Part shown: one piece after another, positions 10,701-24,550 of the stretch
Layout: every line of letters starts with the position of its first letter
How positions within the stretch are numbered: position 1 is the stretch's first letter
Assembly: GCA_035610835.1 (NCBI GenBank)
Contig: CM069442.1
Location: 3,273,353-3,337,352, forward strand
Source: Ophiura sarsii
Lineage: Eukaryota; Echinodermata; Ophiuroidea; Amphilepidida; Ophiuridae
Direction: 5' to 3'
DNA length: 64,000 nucleotides
Notes under the pieces: model-generated
The model's database searches: none
Seen by the model: only the letters and a program-made list of their open reading frames with translations
What the model was told of the DNA's origin: nothing
Position numbers and translations under genes: made by a program

Positions 10701-13700
10701 ATGCACTTGTAGGTCTCGTCTGATGAAGGTGTCAGCCGAAGGCACTTGGCAGTTTGATTGATGAAGGTGTCTGTGCTGAAGACACTTGGAGGTCAGATTG
10801 ATTAACGTGTCTGTGCTGAAGGCACTTGGAGGTCTGATTGATGAAGATGTCTGTACTGAAGGCACTTGGAGGTCTGATTGATGAAGATGTCTGTGCTGAA
10901 GACACTTGATGGTCTGATTGATGAAGGTGTCTGTGCTGAAGGCACTTGGAGGTCTGATTGATGAAGGTGTCTGTGCTGAAGGCACTTGGAGGTCTGATTG
11001 ATGAAGGTTTCTGTGCTGAAGGCACTTGGAGGTCTGATTGATGAAGGTGTCTGTGCTGAAGGCACTTGGAGGTCTGATTGATGAAGGTGTCTGTGCTGAA
11101 GGCACTTGGAGGTCTGATTGATGAAAGTGTCTGTGCTGAAGGCACTTGGAGGTCTGATTGATGAAAGTGTCTGTGCTGAAGGCACTTGGAGGTCTGATTG
11201 ATGAAGATGTCTGTGCTGAAGGCACTTGGAGGTCTGATTGATGAAGGTGTCTGTGCTGAAGACACTTGGAGGTCAGATTGATTAAGGTGTCTGTGCTGAA
11301 GGCACTTGGAGGTCTGATTGATGAAGATGTCTGTGCTGAAGACACTTGGAGGTCTGATTGAGGAAGGTGTCTGTGCTGAAGGCACTTGGAGGTCTGATTG
11401 ATGAAGATGTCTGTGCTGAAGACACTTGATGGTCTGATTGATGAAGGTGTCTGTGCTGAAGGCACTTGGAGGTCTGATTGATGAAGGTGTCTGTGCTGAA
11501 GGCACTTGGAGGTCTGATTGATGAAGGTTTCTGTGCTGAAGGCACTTGGAGGTCTGATTGATGAAGGTGTCTGTGCTGAAGGCACTTGGAGGTCTGATTG
11601 ATGAAGGTGTCTGTGCTGAAGGCACTTGGAGGTCTGATTGATGAAAGTGTCTGTGCTGAAGGCACTTGGAGGTCTGATTGATGAAGATGTCTGTGCTGAA
11701 GACACTTGATGGTCTGATTGATGAAGATGTCTGTGCTGAAGGCACTTGGAGGTCTGATTGATGAAGGTGTCTGTGCTGAAGGCACTTGGAGGTCTGATTG
11801 ATGAAGGTTTCTGTGCTGAAGACACTTGGAGGTCAGATTGATGAAGATGTCTGTGCTGAAGGCACTTGGAGGTCTGATTGATGAAGATGTCTGTGCTAAA
11901 GGCACTTGGAGGTCTGATTGAGGAAGGTGTCTGTGCTGAAGGCACTTGGAGGTCTGATTGAGGAAGGTGTCTGTGCTGAAGACACTTGGAGGTCTGATTG
12001 ATGAAGGTGTCTGTGCTGAAGGCACTTGGAGGTCTGATTGATGAAGGTGTCTGTGCTGAAGGCACTTGGGGGTCTGATTGATGAAGGTGTCTGTGCTGAA
12101 GGCACTTGGAGGTCTGTTTGAGGAAGGTGTCTGTGCTGAAGGCACTTGGTGGTCTGATTGATGAAGGTGTCTGTGCTGAAGGCACTTGAAGGTCTGATTG
12201 ATGAAGGTTTCTGTGCTGAAGGCACTTGGAGGTCTGATTGATGAATGTGTTTGTGCTGAAGGCACTTGGAGGTCTGATTGATGAAGATGTTTGTGCTGAA
12301 GGCACTTGGAGGTCTGATTGATGAATGTGTTTGTGCTGAAGGCACTTGGAGGTCTGATTGATGAAGGTGTCTGTGCTTAAGACACTTGGAGGTCTGATTG
12401 ATGAAGGTGTCTGTGCTGAAGGCACTTGAAGGTCTGATTGATGAATGTGTTTGTGCTGAAGGCACTTGGAGGTCTGATTGATGAAGGTGTCTGTGCTGAA
12501 GGCACTTGGAGGTCTGATTGATGAAGGTGTCTGTGCTGAAGGCACTTGGAGGTCTGATTGATGAAAGTGTCTGTGCTGAAGGCACTTGGAGGTCTGATTG
12601 ATGAAAGTGTCTGTGCTGAAGGCACTTGGAGGTCTGATTGATGAAGATGTCTGTGCTGAAGACACTTGATGGTCTGATTGATGAAGATGTCTGTGCTGAA
12701 GGCACTTGGAGGTCTGATTGATGAAGGTGTCTGTGCTGAAGACACTTGGAGGTCTGATTGATGAAGATGTCTGTGCTGAATTAGGCACTTGGAGGTCTGA
12801 TTGATGAAGGTGTCTGTGCTGAAGGCACTTGAAGGTCTGATTGATGAATGTGTTTGTGCTGAAGGCACTTGGAGGTCTGATTGATGAAGGTGTCTGTGCT
12901 GAAGGCACTTGGAGGTCTGATTGATGAAGGTGTCTGTGCTGAAGGCACTTGGAGGTCTGATTGATGAAGGTGTCTGTGCTGAAGACACTTGATGGTCTTA
13001 TTAATGAAGATGTCTGTGCTGAAGACACTTGGAGGTCAGATTGATGAAGATGTCTGTGCTGAAGGCACTTGGAGGTCTGATTGATGAAGATGTCTGTGCT
13101 GAAGGCACTTGGAGGTCTGATTGATGAAGATGTCTGTGCTGAAGACACTTGGAGGTCAGATTGATGAAGATGTCTGTGCTGAAGGCACTTGGAGGTCTGA
13201 TTGATGAAGGTGTCTGTGCTGAAGACACTTGGAGGTCTGATTGATGAAGATGTCTGTGCTGAAGGCACTTGGAGGTCTGATTGATGAAGATGTCTGTGCT
13301 GAAGGCACTTGAAGGTCTGATTGATGAATGTGTTTGTGCTGAAGGCACTTGGAGGTCTGATTGATGAAGATGTTTGTGCTGAAGGCACTTGGAGGTCTGA
13401 TTGATGAAGATGTCTGTGCTGAAGACACTTGGAGGTCTGATTGATGAAGATGTCTGTGCTGAATTAGGCACTTGGAGGTCTGATTGATGAAGGTGTCTGT
13501 GCTGAAGGCACTTGGAGGTCTGATTGATGAAGGTTTCTGTGCTGAAGACACTTGGAGGTCAGATTGATGAAGGTGTCTGTGCTGAAGACACTTGGAGGTC
13601 AGATTGATGAAGATGTCTGTGCTGAAGGCACTTGGAGGTCTGATTGATGAAGATGTCTGTGCTAAAGGCACTTGGAGGTCTGATTGAGGAAGGTGTCTGT

Positions 13701-15839
13701 GCTGAAGGCACTTGGAGGTCTGATTGAGGAAGGTGTCTGTGCTGAAGACACTTGGAGGTCTGATTGATGAAGGTGTCTGTGCTGAAGGCACTTGGAGGTC
13801 TGATTGATGAAGGTGTCTGTGCTGAAGGCACTTGGGGGTCTGATTGATGAAGGTGTCTGTGCTGAAGGCACTTGGAGGTCTGTTTGAGGAAGGTGTCTGT
13901 GCTGAAGGCACTTGGAGGTCTGATTGATGAAGGTGTCTGTGCTGAAGGCACTTGAAGGTCTGATTGATGAAGGTTTCTGTGCTGAAGGCACTTGGAGGTC
14001 TGATTGATGAAGGTGTCTGTGCTGAAGACACTTGGAGGTCTGATTGATGAAGATGTCTGTGCTGAAGGCACTTGGAGGTCTTATTAATGAAGATGTCTGT
14101 GCTGAAGACACTTGGAGGTCAGATTGATGAAGGTGTCTGTGCTGAAGGCACTTGAAGGTCTGATTGATGAATGTGTTTGTGCTGAAGGCACTTGGAGGTC
14201 TGATTGATGAAGGTGTCTGTGCTGAAGGCACTTGGAGGTCTGATTGATGAAGGTGTCTGTGCTGAAGGCACTTGGAGGTCTGATTGATGAAGGTGTCTGT
14301 GCTGAAGACACTTGATGGTCTTATTAATGAAGATGTCTGTGCTGAAGACACTTGGAGGTCAGATTGATGAAGATGTCTGTGCTGAAGGCACTTGGAGGTC
14401 TGATTGATGAAGATGTCTGTGCTGAAGGCACTTGGAGGTCTTATTAATGAAGATGTCTGTGCTGAAGGCACTTGGAGGTCTGACTGATGAAGATGTCTGT
14501 GCTGAAGGCACTTGGAGGTCTGATTGATGAAGATGTCTGTGCTGAAGACACTTGGAGGTCAGATTGATGAAGATGTCTGTGCTGAAGACACTTGGAGGTC
14601 TGATTGATGAAGATGTCTGTGCTGAAGGCACTTGGAGGTCTGATTGATGAAAGTGTCTGTGCTGAAGGCACTTGGAGGTCTGATTGATGAAGATGTCTGT
14701 GCTGAAGACACTTGATGGTCTGATTGATGAAGATGTCTGTGCTGAAGGCACTTGGAGGTCTGATTGATGAAGGTGACTGTGCTGAAGACACTTGGAGGTC
14801 TGATTGATGAAGATGTCTGTGCTGAATTAGGCACTTGGAGGTCTGATTGATGAAGGTGTCTGTGCTGAAGGCACTTGAAGGTCTGATTGATGAATGTGTT
14901 TGTGCTGAAGGCACTTGGAGGTCTGATTGATGAAGGTGTCTGTGCTGAAGGCACTTGGAGGTCTGATTGATGAAGGTGTCTGTGCTGAAGGCACTTGGAG
15001 GTCTGATTGATGAAGGTATCTGTGCTGAAGACACTTGATGGTCTTATTAATGAAGATGTCTGTGCTGAAGACACTTGGAGGTCAGATTGATGAAGATGTC
15101 TGTGCTGAAGGCACTTGGAGGTCTGATTGATGAAGATGTCTGTGCTGAAGGCACTTGGAGGTCTTATTAATGAAGATGTCTGTGCTGAAGACACTTGGAG
15201 GTCAGATTGATGAAGATGTCTGTGCTGAAGGCACTTGGAGGTCTGATTGATGAATGTGTTTGTGCTGAAGGCACTTGGAGGTCTGATTGATGAAGGTGTC
15301 TGTGCTGAAGGCACTTGGAGGTCTGATTGATGAAGGTGTCTGTGCTGAAGGCACTTGGAGGTCTGATTGATGAAGATGTCTGTGCTGAATTAGGCACTTG
15401 GAGGTCTGATTGATGAAGGTGTCTGTGCTGAAGGCACTTGAAGGTCTGATTGATGAATGTGTTTGTGCTGAAGGCACTTGGAGGTCTGATTGATGAAGGT
15501 GTCTGTGCTGAAGGCACTTGGAGGTCTGATTGATGAAGGTGTCTGTGCTGAAGGCACTTGGAGGTCTGATTGATGAAAGTGTCTGTGCTGAAGGCACTTG
15601 GAGGTCTGATTGATGAAGATGTCTGTGCTGAATTAGGCACTTGGAGGTCTGATTGATGAAGGTGTCTGTGCTGAAGGCACTTGAAGGTCTGATTGATGAA
15701 TGTGTTTGTGCTGAAGGCACTTGGAGGTCTGATTGATGAAGGTGTCTGTGCTGAAGGCACTTGGAGGTCTGATTGATGAAGGTGTCTGTGCTGAAGGCAC
15801 TTGGAGGTCTGATTGATGAAGGTGTCTGTGCTGAAGACA

Positions 15840-18150
15840 CTTGATGGTCTTATTAATGAAGATGTCTGTGCTGAAGACACTTGGAGGTCAGATTGATGAA
15901 GATGTCTGTGCTGAAGGCACTTGGAGGTCTGATTGATGAAGATGTCTGTGCTGAAGGCACTTGGAGGTCTGATTGATGAAGATGTCTGTGCTGAAGACAC
16001 TCGGAGGTCTGATTGATGAAGGTGTCTGTGCTGAAGGCACTTGGAGGTCTGATTGATGAAGATGTCTGTGCTGAAGACACTTGGAGGTCTGTTTGATGAA
16101 GGTGTCTGTGCTGAAGGCACTTGGAGGTCTGATTGATGAAGGTGTCTGTGCTGAAGGCACTTGGAGGTCTGATTGATGAAGGTGTCTGTGCTGAAGGCAC
16201 TTGGAGGTCAGATTGATGAAGATGTCTGTGCTGAAGGCACTTGGAGGTCAGATTGATGAAGATGTCTGTGCTGAAGGCACTTGGAGGTCTGATTGATGAA
16301 AGTGTCTGTGCTGAAGGCACTTGGAGGTCTGATTGATGAAGATGTCTGTGCTGAAGACACTTGGAGGTCTGATTGATGAAGATGTCTGTGCTGAAGGCAC
16401 TTGGAGGTCTGATTGATGAAGGTGTCTGTGCTGAAGACACTTGGAGGTCTGATTGATGAAGATGTCTGTGCTGAATTAGGCACTTGGAGGTCTGATTGAT
16501 GAAGGTGTCTGTGCTGAAGGCACTTGAAGGTCTGATTGATGAATGTGTTTGTGCTGAAGGCACTTGGAGGTCTGATTGATGAAGGTGTCTGTGCTGAAGG
16601 CACTTGGAGGTCTGATTGATGAAGGTGTCTGTGCTGAAGGCACTTGGAGGTCTGATTGATGAAGGTGTCTGTGCTGAAGACACTTGATGGTCTTATTAAT
16701 GAAGATGTCTGTGCTGAAGACACTTGGAGGTCAGATTGATGAAGATGTCTGTGCTGAAGGCACTTGGAGGTCTGATTGATGAAGATGTCTGTGCTGAAGG
16801 CACTTGGAGGTCTGATTGATGAAGATGTCTGTGCTGAATTAGGCACTTGGAGGTCTGATTGATGAAGGTGTCTGTGCTGAAGGCACTTGAAGGTCTGATT
16901 GATGAATGTGTTTGTGCTGAAGGCACTTGGAGGTCTGATTGATGAAGGTGTCTGTGCTGAAGGCACTTGGAGGTCTGATTGATGAAGGTGTCTGTGCTGA
17001 AGACACTTGATGGTCTTATTAATGAAGATGTCTGTGCTGAAGACACTTGGAGGTCAGATTGATGAAGATGTCTGTGCTGAAGGCACTTGGAGGTCTGATT
17101 GATGAAGATGTCTGTGCTGAAGGCACTTGGAGGTCTGATTGATGAAGATGTCTGTGCTGAAGACACTCGGAGGTCTGATTGATGAAGGTGTCTGTGCTGA
17201 AGGCACTTGGAGGTCTGATTGATGAAGATGTCTGTGCTGAAGACACTTGGAGGTCTGTTTGATGAAGGTGTCTGTGCTGAAGGCACTTGGAGGTCTGATT
17301 GATGAAGGTGTCTGTGCTGAAGGCACTTGGAGGTCTGATTGATGAAGGTGTCTGTGCTGAAGGCACTTGGAGGTCAGATTGATGAAGATGTCTGTGCTGA
17401 AGGCACTTGGAGGTCAGATTGATGAAGATGTCTGTGCTGAAGGCACTTGGAGGTCTGATTGATGAAAGTGTCTGTGCTGAAGGCACTTGGAGGTCTGATT
17501 GATGAAGATGTCTGTGCTGAAGACACTTGGAGGTCTGATTGATGAAGATGTCTGTGCTGAAGGCACTTGGAGGTCTGATTGATGAAGGTGTCTGTGCTGA
17601 AGACACTTGGAGGTCTGATTGATGAAGATGTCTGTGCTGAATTAGGCACTTGGAGGTCTGATTGATGAAGGTGTCTGTGCTGAAGGCACTTGAAGGTCTG
17701 ATTGATGAATGTGTTTGTGCTGAAGGCACTTGGAGGTCTGATTGATGAAGGTGTCTGTGCTGAAGGCACTTGGAGGTCTGATTGATGAAGGTGTCTGTGC
17801 TGAAGGCACTTGGAGGTCTGATTGATGAAGGTGTCTGTGCTGAAGACACTTGATGGTCTTATTAATGAAGATGTCTGTGCTGAAGACACTTGGAGGTCAG
17901 ATTGATGAAGATGTCTGTGCTGAAGGCACTTGGAGGTCTGATTGATGAAGATGTCTGTGCTGAAGGCACTTGGAGGTCTGATTGATGAAGATGTCTGTGC
18001 TGAAGACACTTGGAGGTCAGATTGATGAAGATGTCTGTGCTGAAGGCACTTGGAGGTCTGATTGATGAAGGTGTCTGTGCTGAAGACACTTGGAGGTCTG
18101 ATTGATGAAGATGTCTGTGCTGAAGGCACTTGGAGGTCTGATTGATGAAG
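15840..18150. repeat. Higher-order tandem duplication, period 1166
   Basis: Blocks of about 1.16 kb starting near 15.84 kb and near 17.0 kb carry the same order of monomer variants, including rare ones (a TCGGAGG monomer near 15990 and 17170, and a TGTTTGATG monomer near 16090 and 17256). The period equals 29 monomers of 40 plus two 3 bp insertions. Confidence 0.85.
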
Positions 18151-19699
18151 ATGTCTGTGCTGAAGGCACTTGAAGGTCTGATTGATGAATGTGTTTGTGC
18201 TGAAGGCACTTGGAGGTCTGATTGATGAAGATGTCTGTGCTGAAGGCACTTGGAGGTCTGATTGATGAAGATGTCTGTGCTGAAGACACTTGGAGGTCTG
18301 ATTGATGAAGATGTCTGTGCTGAAGACACTTGATGGTCTGATTGATGAAGATGTCTGTGCTGAAGGCACTTGGAGGTCTGATTGATGAAGGTGTCTGTGC
18401 TGAAGGCACTTGGAGGTCTGATTGATGAAGGTTTCTGTGCTGAAGACACTTGGAGGTCAGATTGATGAAGGTGTCTGTGCTGAAGACACTTGGAGGTCAG
18501 ATTGATGAAGATGTCTGTGCTGAAGGCACTTGGAGGTCTGATTGATGAAGATGTCTGTGCTAAAGGCACTTGGAGGTCTGATTGAGGAAGGTGTCTGTGC
18601 TGAAGGCACTTGGAGGTCTGATTGAGGAAGGTGTCTGTGCTGAAGACACTTGGAGGTCTGATTGATGAAGGTGTCTGTGCTGAAGGCACTTGGAGGTCTG
18701 ATTGATGAAGGTGTCTGTGCTGAAGGCACTTGGGGGTCTGATTGATGAAGGTGTCTGTGCTGAAGGCACTTGGAGGTCTGTTTGAGGAAGGTGTCTGTGC
18801 TGAAGGCACTTGGAGGTCTGATTGATGAAGGTGTCTGTGCTGAAGGCACTTGAAGGTCTGATTGATGAAGGTTTCTGTGCTGAAGGCACTTGGAGGTCTG
18901 ATTGATGAAGGTGTCTGTGCTGAAGACACTTGGAGGTCTGATTGATGAAGATGTCTGTGCTGAAGGCACTTGGAGGTCTTATTAATGAAGATGTCTGTGC
19001 TGAAGACACTTGGAGGTCAGATTGATGAAGGTGTCTGTGCTGAAGGCACTTGAAGGTCTGATTGATGAAGGTGTTTGTGCTGAAGGCACTTGGAGGTCTG
19101 ATTGATGAAGGTGTCTGTGCTGAAGGCACTTGGAGGTCTGATTGATGAAGGTGTCTGTGCTGAAGGCACTTGGAGGTCTGATTGATGAAGGTGTCTGTGC
19201 TGAAGACACTTGATGGTCTTATTAATGAAGATGTCTGTGCTGAAGACACTTGGAGGTCAGATTGATGAAGATGTCTGTGCTGAAGGCACTTGGAGGTCTG
19301 ATTGATGAAGATGTCTGTGCTGAAGGCACTTGGAGGTCTTATTAATGAAGATGTCTGTGCTGAAGGCACTTGGAGGTCTGATTGATGAAGATGTCTGTGC
19401 TGAAGGCACTTGGAGGTCTGATTGATGAAGATGTCTGTGCTGAAGACACTTGGAGGTCAGATTGATGAAGATGTCTGTGCTGAAGACACTTGGAGGTCTG
19501 ATTGATGAAGATGTCTGTGCTGAATGCACTTGGAGGTCTGATTGATGAAAGTGTCTGTGCTGAAGGCACTTGGAGGTCTGATTGATGAAGATGTCTGTGC
19601 TGAAGACACTTGATGGTCTGATTGATGAAGATGTCTGTGCTGAAGGCACTTGGAGGTCTGATTGATGAAGGTGTCTGTGCTGAAGACACTTGGAGGTCT

Positions 19700-22600
19700 G
19701 ATTGATGAAGATGTCTGTGCTGAATTAGGCACTTGGAGGTCTGATTGATGAAGGTGTCTGTGCTGAAGGCACTTGAAGGTCTGATTGATGAATGTGTTTG
19801 TGCTGAAGGCACTTGGAGGTCTGATTGATGAAGGTGTCTGTGCTGAAGGCACTTGGAGGTCTGATTGATGAAGGTGTCTGTGCTGAAGGCACTTGGAGGT
19901 CTGATTGATGAAGGTATCTGTGCTGAAGACACTTGATGGTCTTATTAATGAAGATGTCTGTGCTGAAGACACTTGGAGGTCAGATTGATGAAGATGTCTG
20001 TGCTGAAGGCACTTGGAGGTCTGATTGATGAAGATGTCTGTGCTGAAGGCACTTGGAGGTCTTATTAATGAAGATGTCTGTGCTGAAGACACTTGGAGGT
20101 CAGATTGATGAAGATGTCTGTGCTGAAGGCACTTGGAGGTCTGATTGATGAATGTGTTTGTGCTGAAGGCACTTGGAGGTCTGATTGATGAAGGTGTCTG
20201 TGCTGAAGGCACTTGGAGGTCTGATTGATGAAGGTGTCTGTGCTGAAGGCACTTGGAGGTCTGATTGATGAAGATGTCTGTGCTGAATTAGGCACTTGGA
20301 GGTCTGATTGATGAAGGTGTCTGTGCTGAAGGCACTTGAAGGTCTGATTGATGAATGTGTTTGTGCTGAAGGCACTTGGAGGTCTGATTGATGAAGGTGT
20401 CTGTGCTGAAGGCACTTGGAGGTCTGATTGATGAAGGTGTCTGTGCTGAAGGCACTTGGAGGTCTGATTGATGAAAGTGTCTGTGCTGAAGGCACTTGGA
20501 GGTCTGATTGATGAAGATGTCTGTGCTGAATTAGGCACTTGGAGGTCTGATTGATGAAGGTGTCTGTGCTGAAGGCACTTGAAGGTCTGATTGATGAATG
20601 TGTTTGTGCTGAAGGCACTTGGAGGTCTGATTGATGAAGGTGTCTGTGCTGAAGGCACTTGGAGGTCTGATTGATGAAGGTGTCTGTGCTGAAGGCACTT
20701 GGAGGTCTGATTGATGAAGGTGTCTGTGCTGAAGACACTTGATGGTCTTATTAATGAAGATGTCTGTGCTGAAGACACTTGGAGGTCAGATTGATGAAGA
20801 TGTCTGTGCTGAAGGCACTTGGAGGTCTGATTGATGAAGATGTCTGTGCTGAAGGCACTTGGAGGTCTGATTGATGAAGATGTCTGTGCTGAAGACACTC
20901 GGAGGTCTGATTGATGAAGGTGTCTGTGCTGAAGGCACTTGGAGGTCTGATTGATGAAAGTGTCTGTGCTGAAGGCACTTGGAGGTCTGATTGATGAAGA
21001 TGTCTGTGCTGAAGACACTTGGAGGTCTGATTGATGAAGATGTCTGTGCTGAAGGCACTTGGAGGTCTGATTGATGAAGATGTCTGTGCTGAAGGCACTT
21101 GGAGGTCTTATTAATGAAGATGTCTGTGCTGAAGGCACTTGGAGGTCTTATTAATGAAGATGTCTGTGCTGAAGGCACTTGGAGGTCTGATTGATGAAGA
21201 TGTCTGTGCTGAAGACACTTGGAGGTCTGATTGATGAAGATGTCTGTGCTGAAGACACTTGGAGGTCTGATTGATGAAGATGTCTGTGCTGAAGACACTT
21301 GATGGTCTGATTGATGAAGATGTCTGTGCTGAAGGCACTTGGAGGTCTGATTGATGAAGGTGTCTGTGCTGAAGGCACTTGGAGGTCTGATTGATGAAGG
21401 TTTCTGTGCTGAAGACACTTGGAGGTCAGATTGATGAAGGTGTCTGTGCTGAAGACACTTGGAGGTCAGATTGATGAAGATGTCTGTGCTGAAGGCACTT
21501 GGAGGTCTGATTGATGAAGATGTCTGTGCTAAAGGCACTTGGAGGTCTGATTGAGGAAGGTGTCTGTGCTGAAGGCACTTGGAGGTCTGATTGAGGAAGG
21601 TGTCTGTGCTGAAGACACTTGGAGGTCTGATTGATGAAGGTGTCTGTGCTGAAGGCACTTGGAGGTCTGATTGATGAAGGTGTCTGTGCTGAAGGCACTT
21701 GGGGGTCTGATTGATGAAGGTGTCTGTGCTGAAGGCACTTGGAGGTCTGTTTGAGGAAGGTGTCTGTGCTGAAGGCACTTGGAGGTCTGATTGATGAAGG
21801 TGTCTGTGCTGAAGGCACTTGAAGGTCTGATTGATGAAGGTTTCTGTGCTGAAGGCACTTGGAGGTCTGATTGATGAATGTGTTTGTGCTGAAGGCACTT
21901 GGAGGTCTGATTGATGAAGATGTTTGTGCTGAAGGCACTTGGAGGTCTGATTGATGAATGTGTTTGTGCTGAAGGCACTTGGAGGTCTGATTGATGAAGG
22001 TGTCTGTGCTTAAGACACTTGGAGGTCTGATTGATGAAGGTGTCTGTGCTGAAGGCACTTGAAGGTCTGATTGATGAATGTGTTTGTGCTGAAGGCACTT
22101 GAAGGTCTGATTGATGAATGTGTTTGTGCTGAAGACACTTGGAGGTCTGATTGATGAAGATGTCTGTGCTGAATTAGGCACTTGGAGGTCTGATTGATGA
22201 AGGTGTCTGTGCTGAAGGCACTTGAAGGTCTGATTGATGAATGTGTTTGTGCTGAAGGCACTTGGAGGTCTGATTGATGAAGGTGTCTGTGCTGAAGGCA
22301 CTTGGAGGTCTGATTGATGAAGGTGTCTGTGCTGAAGGCACTTGGAGGTCTGATTGATGAAGGTATCTGTGCTGAAGACACTTGATGGTCTTATTAATGA
22401 AGATGTCTGTGCTGAAGACACTTGGAGGTCAGATTGATGAAGATGTCTGTGCTGAAGGCACTTGGAGGTCTGATTGATGAAGATGTCTGTGCTGAAGGCA
22501 CTTGGAGGTCTTATTAATGAAGATGTCTGTGCTGAAGACACTTGGAGGTCAGATTGATGAAGATGTCTGTGCTGAAGGCACTTGGAGGTCTGATTGATGA

Positions 22601-24550
22601 ATGTGTTTGTGCTGAAGGCACTTGGAGGTCTGATTGATGAAGGTGTCTGTGCTGAAGGCACTTGGAGGTCTGATTGATGAAGGTGTCTGTGCTGAAGGCA
22701 CTTGGAGGTCTGATTGATGAAGATGTCTGTGCTGAATTAGGCACTTGGAGGTCTGATTGATGAAGGTGTCTGTGCTGAAGGCACTTGAAGGTCTGATTGA
22801 TGAATGTGTTTGTGCTGAAGGCACTTGGAGGTCTGATTGATGAAGGTGTCTGTGCTGAAGGCACTTGGAGGTCTGATTGATGAAGGTGTCTGTGCTGAAG
22901 GCACTTGGAGGTCTGATTGATGAAAGTGTCTGTGCTGAAGGCACTTGGAGGTCTGATTGATGAAGATGTCTGTGCTGAATTAGGCACTTGGAGGTCTGAT
23001 TGATGAAGGTGTCTGTGCTGAAGGCACTTGAAGGTCTGATTGATGAATGTGTTTGTGCTGAAGGCACTTGGAGGTCTGATTGATGAAGGTGTCTGTGCTG
23101 AAGGCACTTGGAGGTCTGATTGATGAAGGTGTCTGTGCTGAAGGCACTTGGAGGTCTGATTGATGAAGGTGTCTGTGCTGAAGACACTTGATGGTCTTAT
23201 TAATGAAGATGTCTGTGCTGAAGACACTTGGAGGTCAGATTGATGAAGATGTCTGTGCTGAAGGCACTTGGAGGTCTGATTGATGAAGATGTCTGTGCTG
23301 AAGGCACTTGGAGGTCTGATTGATGAAGATGTCTGTGCTGAAGACACTCGGAGGTCTGATTGATGAAGGTGTCTGTGCTGAAGGCACTTGGAGGTCTGAT
23401 TGATGAAAGTGTCTGTGCTGAAGGCACTTGGAGGTCTGATTGATGAAGATGTCTGTGCTGAAGACACTTGGAGGTCTGATTGATGAAGATGTCTGTGCTG
23501 AAGGCACTTGGAGGTCTGATTGATGAAGATGTCTGTGCTGAAGGCACTTGGAGGTCTTATTAATGAAGATGTCTGTGCTGAAGGCACTTGGAGGTCTTAT
23601 TAATGAAGATGTCTGTGCTGAAGGCACTTGGAGGTCTGATTGATGAAGATGTCTGTGCTGAAGACACTTGGAGGTCTGATTGATGAAGATGTCTGTGCTG
23701 AAGACACTTGGAGGTCTGATTGATGAAGATGTCTGTGCTGAAGACACTTGATGGTCTGATTGATGAAGATGTCTGTGCTGAAGGCACTTGGAGGTCTGAT
23801 TGATGAAGGTGTCTGTGCTGAAGGCACTTGGAGGTCTGATTGATGAAGGTTTCTGTGCTGAAGACACTTGGAGGTCAGATTGATGAAGGTGTCTGTGCTG
23901 AAGACACTTGGAGGTCAGATTGATGAAGATGTCTGTGCTGAAGGCACTTGGAGGTCTGATTGATGAAGATGTCTGTGCTAAAGGCACTTGGAGGTCTGAT
24001 TGAGGAAGGTGTCTGTGCTGAAGGCACTTGGAGGTCTGATTGAGGAAGGTGTCTGTGCTGAAGACACTTGGAGGTCTGATTGATGAAGGTGTCTGTGCTG
24101 AAGGCACTTGGAGGTCTGATTGATGAAGGTGTCTGTGCTGAAGGCACTTGGGGGTCTGATTGATGAAGGTGTCTGTGCTGAAGGCACTTGGAGGTCTGTT
24201 TGAGGAAGGTGTCTGTGCTGAAGGCACTTGGAGGTCTGATTGATGAAGGTGTCTGTGCTGAAGGCACTTGAAGGTCTGATTGATGAAGGTTTCTGTGCTG
24301 AAGGCACTTGGAGGTCTGATTGATGAATGTGTTTGTGCTGAAGGCACTTGGAGGTCTGATTGATGAAGATGTTTGTGCTGAAGGCACTTGGAGGTCTGAT
24401 TGATGAATGTGTTTGTGCTGAAGGCACTTGGAGGTCTGATTGATGAAGGTGTCTGTGCTTAAGACACTTGGAGGTCTGATTGATGAAGGTGTCTGTGCTG
24501 AAGGCACTTGAAGGTCTGATTGATGAATGTGTTTGTGCTGAAGGCACTTG
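19700..24550. repeat. Higher-order tandem duplication, period 2449
   Basis: The variant order from about 19.7 to 22.1 kb is repeated from about 22.15 to 24.5 kb. The offset of 2449 equals 61 monomers plus three 3 bp insertions. Rare markers such as GCTAAAGGC (21530 and 23979) and TTGGGGGTC (21700 and 24149) keep the same spacing. Confidence 0.85.
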